Positions 5,762-5,792 of a stretch of 5,792 bases of DNA are shown here, piece by piece. The stretch comes from UBA4742 sp002403895 (GTDB lineage Bacteria > Actinomycetota > Acidimicrobiia > Acidimicrobiales > Acidimicrobilacustridaceae), in assembly GCA_036823295.1 (NCBI GenBank), contig DAISGD010000098.1:1-5792 (forward strand), read 5' to 3'. The position numbers and the translations under genes are program-made. Position 1 is the first letter of the stretch; every line of letters starts with the position of its first letter. Under the pieces are notes generated by a model. That model worked only from the letters and a program-made list of their open reading frames with translations, was not told where the DNA came from and did no database searches.

Positions 5762-5792
5762 AACCGATCGAACCCTCAGGGTTCGGTCGGTT
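5762..5792 (+). terminator. Rho-independent terminator-like hairpin at the window edge
   Basis: The arms 5762-5775 and 5779-5792 pair over 14 bp (one U-G wobble at 5768/5786) around a TCA loop. The left arm starts AACCGATCG and the right arm ends GGTCGGTT. The stem is followed by the window end, so a T-tract can be neither confirmed nor excluded; the last two bases are TT. It would end the tRNA-Ala transcript. Because the outer pairs are A-T, it may also work from the other side. Confidence 0.68.

Noticed and set aside
5662..5792. tRNA-Ala as attachment site of an integrated element
   Set aside because: tRNA 3' ends are common integration targets, but no second copy of the tRNA end and no integrase gene are visible here; sequence beyond the window would be needed.

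Overview
The window looks like a piece of chromosome from a high-GC actinobacterium. The support is strong G/C bias at third codon positions, GTG starts, TAnnnT boxes placed directly before start codons with no Shine-Dalgarno (leaderless genes), and a gene order that partly matches the Mycobacterium tuberculosis Rv0991c-galU-moeA1-Rv0996 neighbourhood. A deep-branching class such as Acidimicrobiia is plausible but is only an inference. No insertion sequence, phage gene or CRISPR array is visible.

Left part (1-588, minus strand): a small four-cysteine zinc-ribbon protein of the FmdB type with a disordered Ser/Thr/Pro tail (75-431) is followed on the same strand, after a 28-base gap, by the first 15 codons of what looks like an S-methyl-5'-thioadenosine phosphorylase (1-46). 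Upstream of the zinc-ribbon gene is an almost textbook CIRCE operator (484-510), the binding site of the heat-shock repressor HrcA. The protein architecture and the operator together match M. tuberculosis Rv0991c (Ruc), a heat-induced, redox-regulated chaperone.

Middle part (577-4867, plus strand): galU (UDP-glucose synthesis), moeA (molybdenum insertion) and a two-helix membrane protein with a bacterial PH-like domain are linked by 4-base start/stop overlaps (GTGA, ATGA). moaA and moaC follow, each with its own leaderless promoter. MoaA and MoaC carry out the first two steps of molybdopterin synthesis and MoeA the last, so three of the Moco genes are here; moaB/mog, moaD and moaE are not in the window.

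Right part (4868-5792): a 218-base spacer precedes a three-helix actinobacterial membrane protein of unknown function ending in a charged KVRYFP segment (5086-5613). A tRNA-Ala(CGC) gene without encoded CCA follows (5662-5735). Immediately after the tRNA are three overlapping, partly mutually exclusive hairpins, the last a 14-bp terminator-like stem that runs to the window edge.

Most of the window is housekeeping. The points worth a second look are the CIRCE-controlled Ruc-like gene and its co-directional MTA phosphorylase, the set of leaderless promoters, the unknown membrane proteins attached to conserved genes, and the hairpin cascade behind the tRNA.
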